Assembly (NCBI GenBank): GCA_013396995.1
Contig: VWZP01008110.1
Coordinates: 383,001-447,000, forward strand
Direction: 5' to 3'
Origin: Dicaeum eximium
Taxonomy: Eukaryota; Chordata; Aves; Passeriformes; Dicaeidae
Length of the DNA stretch: 64,000 nucleotides
Part shown: piece after piece, positions 11,831 to 23,346 of the stretch
Numbering within the stretch: position 1 is the stretch's first letter
Layout of the letters: every line of letters begins with the position of its first letter
Notes under the pieces: generated by a model
Seen by the model: the letters and a program-made list of their open reading frames with translations, nothing else
What the model was told of the DNA's origin: nothing
Database searches by the model: none
Program-made: the position numbers and the translations under genes

Positions 11831-13972
11831 AAGCATCTGAGTGACCTAATTCTGACACAACCACAGTTGTGTGGTGCTGAAATAGTTCTGCACATATCTA
11901 ACAAAATAATTTATGTTAAACAGAGACCGGGCATTTCATGTGCCAGGTCCCCATATTTTGGGGAGAGAGAATTTTTCAGAGCAAGTAGTGGATGTAAGTG
12001 GATAAATGGTGTGACAGGAGCACTGCAGCTTCCCCTGAAAGGGTCACAGATGTGCTTTAGACCTGACCTGCAAGGACAGACCTGAGCAGTGAGATATTTG
12101 TTCAGTCTCCATGAATTTGGCTGCTTTTCAGATGCTGCCAGTAATGATGCTAATTGCTGGCATTGGTGATGCTCCCGTTTGTGATACAGGCACCTGTACC
12201 ATGGCAGGATTTCTGATCCTTACACAAGAAAACAGCTCTCAATTCTCTTTTATGAAACTGGAGCAACAGTGTTTGACAGCTCAGAAGGAATACCATGGGT
12301 GATTTTAGCATTTCAGTTCACTGGATATTTGTGATTATCTAGAGTTTAAGGAGAAATGTTGCACTTTGATTTGGCTGATTTCTTTACAGCAGTCATTGTG
12401 TGGAAGCATTTGAGGGGATGGAATTTTTGTTTTAGTTGACAAAGAAATTACTGTATTCAAAGGGCTTTGTGTATTTAAGCACAGATGATTATTTAGAAGG
12501 CTTGGTTGCTGCAAATTGGAAGCCTCATAGCTCAATTTACTATTTTACTTTGTGATCTGTGACTAAACTGAGTAAAAATGCAAATACCACAAGCCCTTTA
12601 CATTTTATCACCAGATCAATGTACTGATGGGAGGAACAGAGTCACTAAACAGTTCAACACTTGTGATTTCTAAGCAGTCAAGACACTAAAAGCATCTGTA
12701 GTGGAGACTATAGGAAAAGTCCTGTGAACAGAGGTTTTAATGGAATTCAGTATTTATTTGTTTCTGATTTGGAATGCAGAAGCAAAACTTTATTGTCCAT
12801 TGTGAGAATGTTTTCTTTGTCTCCCATGACATGTGGCGATAAGCCATCACTCTGTTGCAGCAGGATCATGGGTTAGGAGGAAGCAACTGGGAAAGATTGA
12901 AAGAAACTGAAAACTTAAATGAGTGTTGGCATTGCATTTTGATTGCACCTCTGTTCAGAGAGCATCGACAAAAAATATAATCTCTTAAGTAATTTTTGTT
13001 TTTAACCAATATTCCCCATGGTTTTAGGAGGTTTTGTTTAAAAGTAATTTTATTTAAAAGTATTACATTTGTTTATTGGCTACTTATTTGCAAGTCAGTG
13101 TTAGCAGTGATGTCGGCACCACTTTGGAGGCAGTACTAGGGCAGAGTCCTTCTGGTGAAGCCAGTGGAAGTCATGTGCTTGCCTCCCTAAGAAGCAGATT
13201 TGGGTCTATTAATCCCTATTTTTGCAGATCCAGCAGAGGGAGCAGAAGTCCACCGATGGAGTTGCTTTGGACAAAACATTTGGGGTGGCAGATGGGTTGG
13301 CAAAAATTGCTTGTGGAGGTGGGGAACTGCATGAGTCATTCCCCCCATATTCTGAGAAAACTGCTCAATTAAAACACAAAAGATTGCACTGTAATTCAGT
13401 AATTTTTCACATCCTGGAATTTCATTTTTTTCTTTAAGTTCTCCATGAGTTGCTACATTATTATAAGAATTTATTAGAACTATTTCCAGCACTTACACCA
13501 GTGTAGTGATCCCAATTAGCCAGCAGATAATTGTTTTTGTAGGGGATAACACCCAGTCACGTCTTTGCACGTCAACTCCACTGCCATGTTGCTGCACTTG
13601 TGAATATACAGCAGAAGAATTGCCCCCTTTAAAAAATAATAATTAAGAAAGGATTAGCTGTGGTGCTGCAGTTATTTTAAAGTGCATGCCATGGATACAG
13701 ATCTGTCCTGAGTGTTGTTACCTCTGCCTTAAAACTAGGAACAGAAACAGGTGGTGTAGGACTTGCTGCTGAAGGTGGCAGTGGATAGGCTGATATTTGC
13801 ACCCAGCAGAGCTGAAAGTATTTTGGGAGGTACACAAGGGACAATCTTCTGCTGATTTCTAAATTCAGTAGGACCAGCAATCAGGTGTGTCTGCTTAACA
13901 AGGAGCATTTCCCACTACTTTTAGAACTCTTGGCAAGTTTAGTCTGATTTGATAAAGTTAAAGTAATTTTTA
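11831..13972. other. Unique noncoding sequence
   Basis: No gene, RNA gene or repeat recognised. Open frames are all below about 101 codons and have no familiar motifs. The region leads directly into the LTR remnant. Confidence 0.55.
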
Positions 13973-14187
13973 TGTTTTGTTCTGCTTTTGTCTGGGACAG
14001 AGTTAATTTTCTTCCCAGTAGCTGTGGTTTGGATTTAGGATAATGACATTGATAGCACTGGGATGTTTTAGTTGTTGCTGAACTCACCCTAAATCAAGGA
14101 CTGTTGAGTTTCACATGCTCTAGCAGTGAGGGAGCCATGAGGGAGTGTGGCCAGGACAGCTGACTTGGCCAAAGGGATATTCCATTC
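13973..14187 (+). mobile_element. Truncated avian endogenous retrovirus LTR (5' part)
   Basis: About 215 bp resembles the 5' part of a common avian ERV LTR, which I recall as ERVL-like. Recognisable blocks in the correct order are TCTGGGACAGAGTTAATTTT (13991-14010), GTAGCTGTGGTTTGGATTTAG (about 14018-14038), GATGTTTTAGTTGTTGCTGA (14062-14081), AAATCAAGGACTGTT (14091-14105), and CCAGGACAGCTGACTTGGCC then AAAGGGATATTCCAT (14151-14185). The match ends before the TATA box and R-U5 part, so the 3' portion has been lost or diverged beyond recognition. There is no internal retroviral coding sequence nearby, so this is an old fragment, not a provirus. The family name is from memory and less certain than the LTR call. 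Confidence 0.75.
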
Positions 14188-15660
14188 AGAAAACTCAATC
14201 TCAAGGGTTAAAACTGCCATGATCATTAAATAAAACTATCACTGAGTTTTCATTTGCTTTCTGTTGGCCAAACCTAAAGATTGTGTTAAGGTCACAGTTG
14301 CAAATCTTTCTCTGGGTCGGTGAAGACTAAAAACTCACTTCTTACTTGAAAAACCTAGAATTTGTTTATTATTATTTTTAAGGTAAAAATCGTGAAGAAA
14401 CAGGGCAGTAAAAGCTCTCCAGGTATTGTGACACTGATCACTGGAAGAGCTGCAGCACAGCTGCTGCTCAGAGTAGAAGTCAGACCTGTGAAAGAACCTT
14501 GTGTGCAGCCGGGGCTTCATCTGGCACAGAGTAATGTGGTACCAGCTTACAAAAAGGAATTTGTGAGAAAACATCCAATGCAGACTAACCAGCTCTCAGA
14601 CTAGTTTTATTCAAATCACATTTTTTATTAGAAGCTGGTCTTCAGTATTTTTAGGAATTTAGTTTGAATAAACATTTTAAATTCTAATTCATTTGATAAC
14701 TAAAAAAAACAGAGAAAGAAAAAATGAAAATAAATGCTTGGGTTTATTATTTCTTTTCTTTTTTTCCCTCTCTTCTCTCATGTCAGACAAATGTGGCAGT
14801 GAAGAAAAAGAAAAGGGCAAATGGGGGACAGGAGGCTGTAGATCCAATATTCCTTAGCTGATGGGGGCAGCTTTGTTTGTTTCAGATGAATTCAGTAAAA
14901 GAAAATATCTCCTACTCCTGAGGAAAAAAAAGCAAAATAACACCCCAACCGAAATGGAAAAGCTCAAACTGTTTAACTTAGAATATAATTTCCCTTGCTT
15001 GGCCACCTTAGTTGACATGCAGATAGGGGATTTGGTTTGATTAAGCTGGACATGAACCTGGCTCCATATGGGAGAGCATTCCTGGAGATGCTCTGTACCT
15101 CACAACACTTTGGATGTTGGAAATTCTCGAGCTTCCTGACTCCTACCTTGCTGAAGCAGGAGCTTGAGGCAACAGTGGCTGCTGTTGGAAAGGTGGATGG
15201 ATGACTTACAACAGGAGGTTTCAGAACAGGAGCTACTTCTGTTCCTTCTGTTGATGGCTCTTGGGTGGTGAAAGGAACAAAGGCGATCCCATCAAAACAA
15301 CAACAAACTAAAATAGAACAAAACCCTCCAAGTCTGTATGTTAATGGAAAGAATCAGAGAATGGAAAATTAAACAAAAGCTGAGGTATTCTGAATGCAGT
15401 CTTACAACGGTTCTGGTATAAGATGCTGGACCTTTTTAAACTCTGATCTCTAAGCTAAAAATGGAGTTGTCAGCCTTAACTTTGAATTTTCTTGCTTTTA
15501 GCAGTTTGCGTTAAACATTAATGTTATTGAAAATAGCTTTTCATCCATGTGTATTAAGGGTTTGTTTGCCAAAGCCTCTGCTCCCAAATGCTTGAATTTC
15601 AGCAGCTAGCAAACATCAAAGCAAGGAGATTTTTCAGCTCAAGAAGTTATCTTTAAAATT
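14188..15660. other. Unique noncoding sequence
   Basis: No gene or recognised repeat. A GC-richer part at about 15000-15260 was examined for CR1 or LTR similarity and none was convincing. The word GAATCAGAGAATGG near 15351 resembles the CR1 end repeat, but the flanking sequence does not. Confidence 0.5.
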
Positions 15661-16450
15661 AAAGCTTAGTCTTTCACTGTATACTTTTTGTGAATAATTA
15701 TTAGTATCTATAATAAACAGTCTCCCTTTATTGTCCTGTCTATTATATCGAAAGAGATATGCCTTGATTGTATCATTTTAATTAACTCTTGCTGTGTTTT
15801 ATTGAAGTTCAAAGCATTAAGCATTGTTTATATAAGCACCGTGACATTCAGGTTGCCTGAAAGAAGTAAATAAAACTGTAGGTCAAACTTTATTAATGTT
15901 TCTTGCCAGCTATTATTACATCTGCTTTTGAACAGCATTTATTCTGTAATTGATGGTTGTCAGCCTGTAATTTCCATAGTTACATTCTGAACACTTGGTT
16001 TTCCCTAATTTTTGTAGTGTTTACACCATATAAAGTCAGAGATTAAAGTAAAAGGGAAAAGTGAGTTACCAGCTTTTATTTGACCAGCTTAATATTTCTT
16101 TCTTCAGGGGAATCACTCCAGTTATTTGCCATGTTCATATATCTATAATATTCTTTTAGATTCAGTTTTCTGCCCTTTATTCTATTTCATATTTACTTTA
16201 TTCTTTGTGGTCATCCCATCTAATCTGTCTGCCTGTGTCTACCTAATCGACCTAATATGTCCATGTATAATTTCTTTAATGATTTTATTATTGAAATGAC
16301 TCTCAGCATTTGATACTTAAGCATACATTATAAAAGCCTAATTCTCCCATTAGTGGATCAAGCTTCCATGAGCCTTCTGCATCCAGGCTGATTCAGGAGT
16401 TAAATGAGCTTTGTTGAATGTTGGCCAAGAGCTATTTGGCAGATCTATTC
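15661..16450. promoter_or_regulatory. Candidate conserved noncoding element, extended
   Basis: Nearly 800 bp of repeat-free AT-rich sequence with no microsatellite and no long open frame. It is rich in TAAT/ATTA words and balanced in composition, a pattern typical of long conserved noncoding blocks around vertebrate developmental genes. Two CpGs in the CCTAATCGACCTAATATG stretch at about 16241-16258 stand out. I cannot test conservation. It could instead be ordinary neutral DNA. Confidence 0.3.
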
Positions 16451-17003
16451 TACTTTTTTTAACCTCTATAAGTGAGAAGAAGCCACTGCACAGATTTGGG
16501 TCGCTTTTTGTGCTCTAGCGTTGTCTAGAGGCTCTCCTTGGTGAAGATGCAACATTTCCTTTCACTGTGCAGCTTGAGTTTTATCCTTAAGGACTTGCTT
16601 CTGCAAAGGAAACTTAGGAATTAATTTTTTTCAGTTGCTTCTGCTACCCATAATGAACCACAGATGTTTTGGAACCTTCTATGGCTTTCTCTTTCAATTT
16701 TAAGTCCAACTTTACCAAATTAGTCCCTTTGTTTTAGCCTCCTACAACAAAATAATTGACTTCTGAGAAGTTCGTAGTAGCCAACAAGAATATCTTAGCA
16801 ATCTCATCCATTCTTTCCTCTCTCAAGCTGCTCTGGGGATTTAACGTTTCGGTAGCACCTTTGCCTTTGAGCCCTCCTTCCCATCCCTAGCCTCTGTTAT
16901 CGCCTTCTCTCTGGGCACCATAGCCTATGTCTTTATTCTATTTGTGTTTTCAAATTATTTGAATTTTAACTTTTTTGTTTAATTTGGTTTTTTTTCTATG
17001 AGC
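16451..17003. other. Unique noncoding sequence
   Basis: No gene or recognised repeat. The texture continues that of the preceding block up to about 16900. Confidence 0.5.
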
Positions 17004-17064
17004 TCTTAGTGTGGGAAATCTGACAAATTCTTAGTGTCTGACAAAATCTTAGTGTCTGACAAAT
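17004..17064. repeat. Three-copy 18-bp tandem repeat
   Basis: Units beginning TCTTAGTGT start at 17004, 17029 and 17047. The last two share TCTTAGTGTCTGACAAA with a period of 18 bp. The first copy has a 7-bp insertion between TCTTAGTGT and CTGACAAA. It is a small local duplication, probably from replication slippage. Confidence 0.85.
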
Positions 17065-19379
17065 CTGCTGTTACAAAATAATTTGGATAAAAAGACCGCT
17101 TTTGTGCTGTTGAATGGCTTGTATGTAGAAATTTTTATTTATTTTTGTTTTAGGTCAAGCTTGTGGTTTACTTAAAAGAGGTTGTTAAAGAGAATTCCAT
17201 TGTGTTTCTCTAGTCAAGCATAGCTCTCCTGCTAAATATGTTGTACAAGCAGTGAATAATGTGACAATTAAGGAATGCTGAATTTATTTTTGGACATGTT
17301 TTTTGTATTTCTTTATCATGGCAGAGACTTTTTGGCGATAGGGTAGCAGGGAACCAAAGTGTCCAGTTACGTGCTGTGGTTAACAGAGTGGCCTGCAGTG
17401 AAGTTCCTTGGCATGAGACAATTTTTCTTTTTTCTTTCTTTATTTTTTGCTTTCCTTAGCTTGATAGGCTGCACTTGAAGTCCCTTGATTTGTCTTTGTT
17501 GTGGGCAGAATCTGGGGATTAGGTCAAATTAAAAACTGACATTTCCATTATGTCTGGACTTTTATGGTGCATTCCTCTGCTATAGAAAGTCAAATACCTC
17601 CTTGCCTATTGCTGAAACAAAAGAGAATTCCTTCTAGCTCTGAAATGAGCAGCAAACGTCATTATTCCTGGAGAAATCTGTTAAACAAATGGAAATAGGT
17701 GAACCTTCTAATCTCTTTTTTTTTTGTCTCTTATTTAAGAAAATGGCACGATCTCAGGAGACCATCTTTAACTAGGAGACCATAAGTGCATCCAATTACA
17801 GTTACAAATATTTTTATACAACAGACAGACAGATTGTGCTGATTGTCTGTATTAAAAAAAGAAAGAAAGAAAAAAAAGAAAAAAGAGCCTTGCCTAAAAG
17901 ACAACAGTAAATCATGAAAGTGATCTCAAGTGAACAGAGATGGATTTCTGGAATACGGTGTGCAATGAAACCACTGACCTCTTATACAAGGGTTCATGTC
18001 TTTTTCTACAGAAACAGATGGGTAATAGCATAATGCTGAAATCATGCTCTACATAATATGGACCTAGTGATTGCAGACCTGATTGCTTGCCATATGGTTG
18101 CTGAAGGGTTGAAGAGAAAATGGGATGATAAGCAAACCCTTAAAAGCAACATTTTATTGAATGGCCATTACATTAAAGCCCAAACTCTGCAAATGAAGGC
18201 AAGAACTGTGGTGAATAATGATGAAATAACAAAACAATAAAAGAAGAATAGCATGTATTTGTTTGCAGTGTGCAAAATAATACTCCTCAATTTTTTGGTG
18301 TCATTCTGCCTTGTGTTACAAGCATTTGGTGGAAAGTTGGTGGGACATTGCTGCCTGCAGGCACAAATACCAGTATTGTGGAGCACTGCAGTATTCACTA
18401 GGTCAGACAGGAAAAGAAAATAATCACTTGTCTCAAAGGAAAAGCTTCAGAGTTGAATGCTAACTAAAATATGCAACTTGCATACATGAGCCACATTACT
18501 GTGAGGCTGGTGGGAAGCCTTCATGAGACTTGCTTTTCCAAGACACACTTCTACACCTATTTCCTCTCTCTCCTCAAAAAAAACTTGCTTTCATCACTGA
18601 TTTTTTTTCCCTTGGTACCTTCCTGTAACTGGTGAATAGCTTGGGAGTTTTTATTGACTTTTGTCAGTAAGTTGCTGAATGTGGGCAGAGGAAATACAAA
18701 GAATAAGTCCTCACTCCTAATATGTACTTATCTACAAGAAACTTCTTTGTAGGAAGGAGGTTCCACCACAACGTCTTAGCCATGCTTGCTCCTGTATGGA
18801 TGGGAAATTACTCTGACAGTGTGACAGGGCAAGGCTTTTAAACATAAAAATCCTGCATTTCTGGATTTTTCTTACACATTTGGAGAGTGGGCCCAGTGTG
18901 GTCTTTTTTGAGGAATTAATGGTTTGCTCAGTTATTGCTATAAGAGGTATTCTGTTGGTAACCAGAAATTCAGCTCAGTTTAGAGATTGCAAATGTTTCA
19001 AGTCACATAAAACGAGCCACTTGAATCAGGCTTGACTTGCCTCCTTCAGAGGCTCAGTCGTGCATGAACGTCCAGGTGGCTGATGGCTTAATGCAGAGTG
19101 AACCTCTGTGGCTTTGCAGTCAAAAAGGATCCTTTTGTTCTTAACTTTTCCAAAGCCTGTCCAGTCCCTTGTGCTCAAAGTGTGTAGAAAGGGATGGGGA
19201 AGCAGTTCCCAGCTCTTTTTGGCAGGTGCAATCTGTGTCCTGCTGCATGGCCAAACTCCTCACATGTGGGGACCATCCCAGGCAAGTCCCTGGATGCTTG
19301 TCCTCTCTCCACCATGCTGCTGAAAAGCTTCCAAGATCCAGGTTGGGTAATATAGCTATCTCTGCTTAATCACTACTAA
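17065..19379. other. Unique noncoding sequence with a short polypurine tract
   Basis: No gene or interspersed repeat recognised. A 35-bp pure purine tract of A and GAAA units lies at 17854-17888, and an ACAGACAGACAG patch lies just before it at 17820-17832. Open frames are short. Confidence 0.5.
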
Positions 19380-19850
19380 ATACAGACTTCCTTGGCTTGA
19401 CAGGCTTGTCTGATGCATCCCATAAATCACAATTTGTTTGACTGCAAGAATGGAAAATATTTATTTGACCAATTACTTTCAAAGAGGAATCTGCCATGCA
19501 CGTGAACCTCTGGATCATCCTCAGTCTTCTCGCGGGCTGCCCACCTCACTTGTATTTCACTTGGACACGTGACAAGCAGCATATCCCAGTATTTAAGACA
19601 TTTTAAGTATGGCGAAACCGATTTTCATATGATGAGATTTCCTGCAGCCTATAAAATTGATTCTCATCCTCTCGACTCGTGACATGCCGCCTGTGTGGCA
19701 GCAATAAGTTTTGCATAACTTTTAAAAGCCCGTGCTGACCTACTTAACAGGCATCCACTGCTACATAATGTATTTAGGTCAAGTATTGTGTTTGAGCTTA
19801 TCATCAATCTTGTAATAGTCCATCTCACTGTGAGAGCCACAGGTACATGA
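19380..19850. promoter_or_regulatory. Candidate conserved noncoding element with two E-boxes and clustered CpGs
   Basis: Between 19501 and 19732 I count ten CpG dinucleotides, well above the surrounding level. Two CACGTG E-boxes lie 67 bp apart at 19499-19504 and 19566-19571. The second sits in GACACGTGAC, close to the USF/TFE-type palindrome. No long open frame spans the region. Retained CpGs in AT-rich DNA with paired E-boxes suggest selection or low germline methylation, hence a possible enhancer or cryptic promoter. No TATA box or splice site was established. Confidence 0.4.
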
Positions 19851-20520
19851 TTGATGCAAACATTCCACAGGGTAGAGAATATTCTTGTAATTTTCTTAAA
19901 GGGAGGCCTAGCGTTAGGGTGTTGCTATTTTTGTAGGAGAAGAAACAAGGATTGCCAATCACAACCCTCCCAACCTGTGCTGCTGCACCCCTGGTTTTCT
20001 CCCTATATTAAGAACATCCAAAACCACCTATAACAAGTGATTTTAATTTTTTTTTTTTACATTATTAATTTGGGCTAGGCAGTACATAGATAAAATCTAT
20101 ATTTTTATTATGATACGTTTCTGACTAGTTCTTACTTCCAAAATAATATACCTGGAAATTTTGTACCAAACCATTCTGTACCCAATCATTCTGTTCCTCC
20201 CCTAATTGCAGTTGGTGTTTTAGCCACATTTTGAGCAGGCTCTTAAAGCCTGTATTTTAATAAATTAGTGCCAGCACACTTCCTCATCCAGATATTAGTG
20301 AAGTGCTCGTTGGCTTGAGCAGTAAATTGTTGCAAAGTTCTGTGACGTCTTAATGCTCTGACAGGATGTGAAAGACAATAACACCACTGAAAAGACCAGA
20401 AAAAAAGCCCTTTATAGCTATTGAATAATATATTAGCTTTTAACACTTTATATACAAGCAAAATGGGCTAAGATATAAAATCAACAAAATAATTACTTAT
20501 ACCAGACATTATATATTTTA
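19851..20520. other. Unique noncoding sequence
   Basis: No gene or repeat recognised. A short T run lies at about 20048-20060. Confidence 0.5.
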
Positions 20521-20960
20521 TCAGGATCAGAACTCCATGACCTCAGTCCGCGGTGCAGACGGGGTTTGATTTGGTATTCATTACCTCAAAGAGCTGTAAA
20601 TACCTGCGGCCCAAGTGGAATCTGCCCTGGGGGCTGATGAAATGGTGTCTTACTTGTGTGTAATTTGGAAAGAGTTCCTCTGAAAAACCCTCAATCTGTT
20701 GTGTGAATGGACCCGCAGGAATCGCTCCCAGTGCCTAAAATGTGCCAATGAGAGGACCTGTGAGCAGCTCCTAAAACGTGCAGGTGGGTACCTGCATACA
20801 AATGCTTCTAAAATTGACATGTACAGTGCGGTGGATCTGAAAATCTATACTGCACTTTTTAGCAGTACATTATGAAGTCTGAACTGAAGGAAGAGTTACA
20901 TGGCAATGAAATATGCATGAAAAAAGTCCAATTTACACATGGATCCCAAGAGTTTGGCAA
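20521..20960. promoter_or_regulatory. Candidate conserved noncoding element with CpGs
   Basis: Eight CpGs occur between 20549 and 20830, including a CCGCGG at 20548-20553, in an otherwise CpG-poor window. There is no repeat similarity and no open frame above 60 codons. It lies about 0.7 kb from the preceding CpG-containing candidate, so the two may be parts of one regulatory block. Confidence 0.35.
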
Positions 20961-22670
20961 CTTGTCTCCTTTCCTTCCTTTTCAAATGCTGTGCAAAGTT
21001 TATCAGTTTGTATGACAAATTAGTTTGTGCTGTCTCTGTATTCCAAACAGAACTTCCATGATGTTATTTTCTTCTTTTCTTAAATACTTTTGGAGAAAAA
21101 AAAAGTAATGATTGTACTAACACACCTTTCTCACAAAGTAAGAGCCCTCAGTCTGAGCTCCCTCACTTCGAAGGTCTTAAATTACACCTTAATGTTGCTG
21201 TGGTTTGGTTTAATTTGTGATACAGCTGGATTTTTCTGCAAAACTTATTTCCAGAGTTTCGGTTTATCATATTCAAAGATTTCAAAGGTTGAGTTTAAAT
21301 TCTGGCTAAATAAAAAAAGGAAAAAAGTGAAGCGTCTTTAATATAATTTTTTGCTGATACTCAGAAATATGTTTTGCATCTTCCTGCAGGAAATTATAAG
21401 AAATTCAAAATTCAGAAAGAATTTCTGTAATATAATTCAATTTAAGTCAGCAGTTGTGGATTCCTTGCCTTGAGTTCAGTGAAACCAGCCTGAGAAGGAG
21501 TGGGCAGAGGTGAAATTCCTTCTGTCAAACACAAAGTCGATGGGGGGAAAATAGGGAGGCGGTTGTATGCAAAATAGAGACACTTCAGCGTCTGCTTATA
21601 CACTATTTTATTTATACATGCGGCAAGAGGAGCACTTCTTGCTCAGGATAACATAAATAACCCCAGCACAAAATGTTTTAGGAAGTGCACTTGGAATTAC
21701 AGCCTCTTAGGTAAAGTCAGGACTTATGCAAATGAGCAGTTGTTCTTTTCAGTTCTCTAAATGCAAACAAATGGGCTCTTGGTTTGGGGGACAGTTGTTG
21801 TTTCCCAAACTGTTGCTGCAGCTCAGTGCTGGGTGCAGCTTTACCTTTTCTTGCTCTTTTCAAGGTAACTGTGCAGTGAAAGGGAGGGAGGAAGGACACA
21901 GAGGGAAGAATTTTATTCAGATATTGTTTTATAAAGATTTCTGAGTTTCCGCTATCTGGAATATAAAAAAAAGCCACAAGAGTTGTTTGTTTCCTTCCTT
22001 GTAGAAGGTAATATTTACCTGGTGTGAGTCCACTGAGCCACCTGATGTCAAGGGCAAGGGAAGTGTTCTGAGGGGAACAGCTTCAGAATCTGGTCCTGGA
22101 TGTTCCAATTCCTGCTTCAGGTGCCTTTGATTCCAAAATGTGAGGGAAGAAGTAGCGAGAAAATTCTCTAATGCAGGATGGGGTGGGTGAATGTAGGTGT
22201 TTTTCTGGATTTTTCTTACAGCTTTTTGCTTTAAAATTCTTAGAAAGTCAGAAGTACCTTCTAATATTTTAGCTGCCTTTTCCCTTTCTATTTAACAATT
22301 CAGCAGCACATCGATTGATCCCTTTCCCCAAACATTTTGAAGCACTTGAAATAATTTCTTGCCACGTTGTTATTTATAGAGATTCACTAAATGAAAAAAG
22401 GCTCCTTTTCCCTTGCAGGTATATGCATCATTTATAGTCTGGCTTCATTATATTCGGTACTGTATCAACTCCTGTAGGAGAGTGGTTATGTAATGCTCTT
22501 ATGTCATTACATTTACATGCATTAAATTCCTGGCAGAATCATATTCACTGGAACAAAAGGTTCATTAGCAGAACAGAAATGCTTAACTTGGGAAACTGCT
22601 GGAAGAAGTGAGACACATTTCCAGGCTGATATTGTTGATATGCAATTATATATTATGTACAGAGTTGATG
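20961..22670. other. Unique noncoding sequence
   Basis: No gene or repeat recognised. Open frames of 72-86 codons around 21720-21980 overlap on both strands and have no familiar motif. Confidence 0.5.
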
Positions 22671-22688
22671 TGGGATTAGCTAATCCCA
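22671..22688. promoter_or_regulatory. 18-bp perfect palindrome with two TAATCC cores
   Basis: TGGGATTAG is followed directly by its exact complement CTAATCCCA. Each arm carries GGATTA/TAATCC, the core recognised by Bicoid-class (K50) homeodomain proteins such as OTX, PITX, GSC and CRX. The arrangement would place two such proteins symmetrically. By simple arithmetic about 0.24 perfect 18-bp palindromes are expected in 64 kb, so chance is possible. Confidence 0.35.
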
Positions 22689-22752
22689 GATGACAAGTAT
22701 AAATGTGATAGAAGTTGTTCATTTAAATCTCCTTCTGAAGTAGTAACTTTGA

Positions 22753-23346
22753 ATAGAAGTTATCATGGTTAAATCTGGAATGGCCGTGAGGGGGACTTGC
22801 TGCAGTGTGACACAGCAGTGCCATTCTCACCACATGGGAGCTTTACAGAGGACCAGCACTCACTCCACAAACTACAAATACAGGAAAAAACGTTACTCAG
22901 TGCCCCTTATTTACATGTGCAACTGGTGCAGAACGAATTTACGGCCTCAATTGTGTTATGGATTTAAATATGTTCTTTATTCTTCCAGCTTGTTTCCCCT
23001 GTCGGTGAAGCATTATGGTGGGAGCTTCCCTGGAGAACACCTGTGCACATTCCTTTGCACAGTGTCAGGACTCTGCCTGAACCAACTTTGGAAATGGATC
23101 ATTTTAGTTCAGTTGAAATGGCAGTTAAATAGCAGGAATATATCAAGAGTTAAAACTTCATTAGTGGGGAGCAATAAAAACACATCAAGCCTGGAATATT
23201 GTCTAGGAGATCAGATTTTAGGAGATCAGGAGATTGGTTGTGTTGACACTTTAAGGAAATATGTTTATTTAAGGAATAGAAATTCTATATACTGGAATAC
23301 TACAGTGATAAATTGCATTCTAGTTCGGCTATCTCTGATGTTCTAA
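22753..23346 (+). other. Unexplained open frame, 193 codons from ATG; coding status doubtful
   Basis: Open from just after a TGA at 22750-22752 to a TAA at 23344-23346, with the first ATG at 22765. That ATG has A at -3 and G at +4, a favourable initiation context. The product resembles no family I know. It has about 12 cysteines scattered without the spacing of a zinc finger or secreted disulphide domain, no clear signal peptide and no repeats, all of which fit translated noncoding DNA. No repeat element explains the open frame. I recognise no promoter, splice site or proper downstream polyadenylation signal. It is most likely a chance frame, or possibly part of a lineage-specific transcript. 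Confidence 0.12.

Noticed and set aside
15351..15365. GAATCAGAGAATGG, like the CR1 terminal repeat
   Set aside because: The flanks show no CR1 sequence. The word is short enough for chance.
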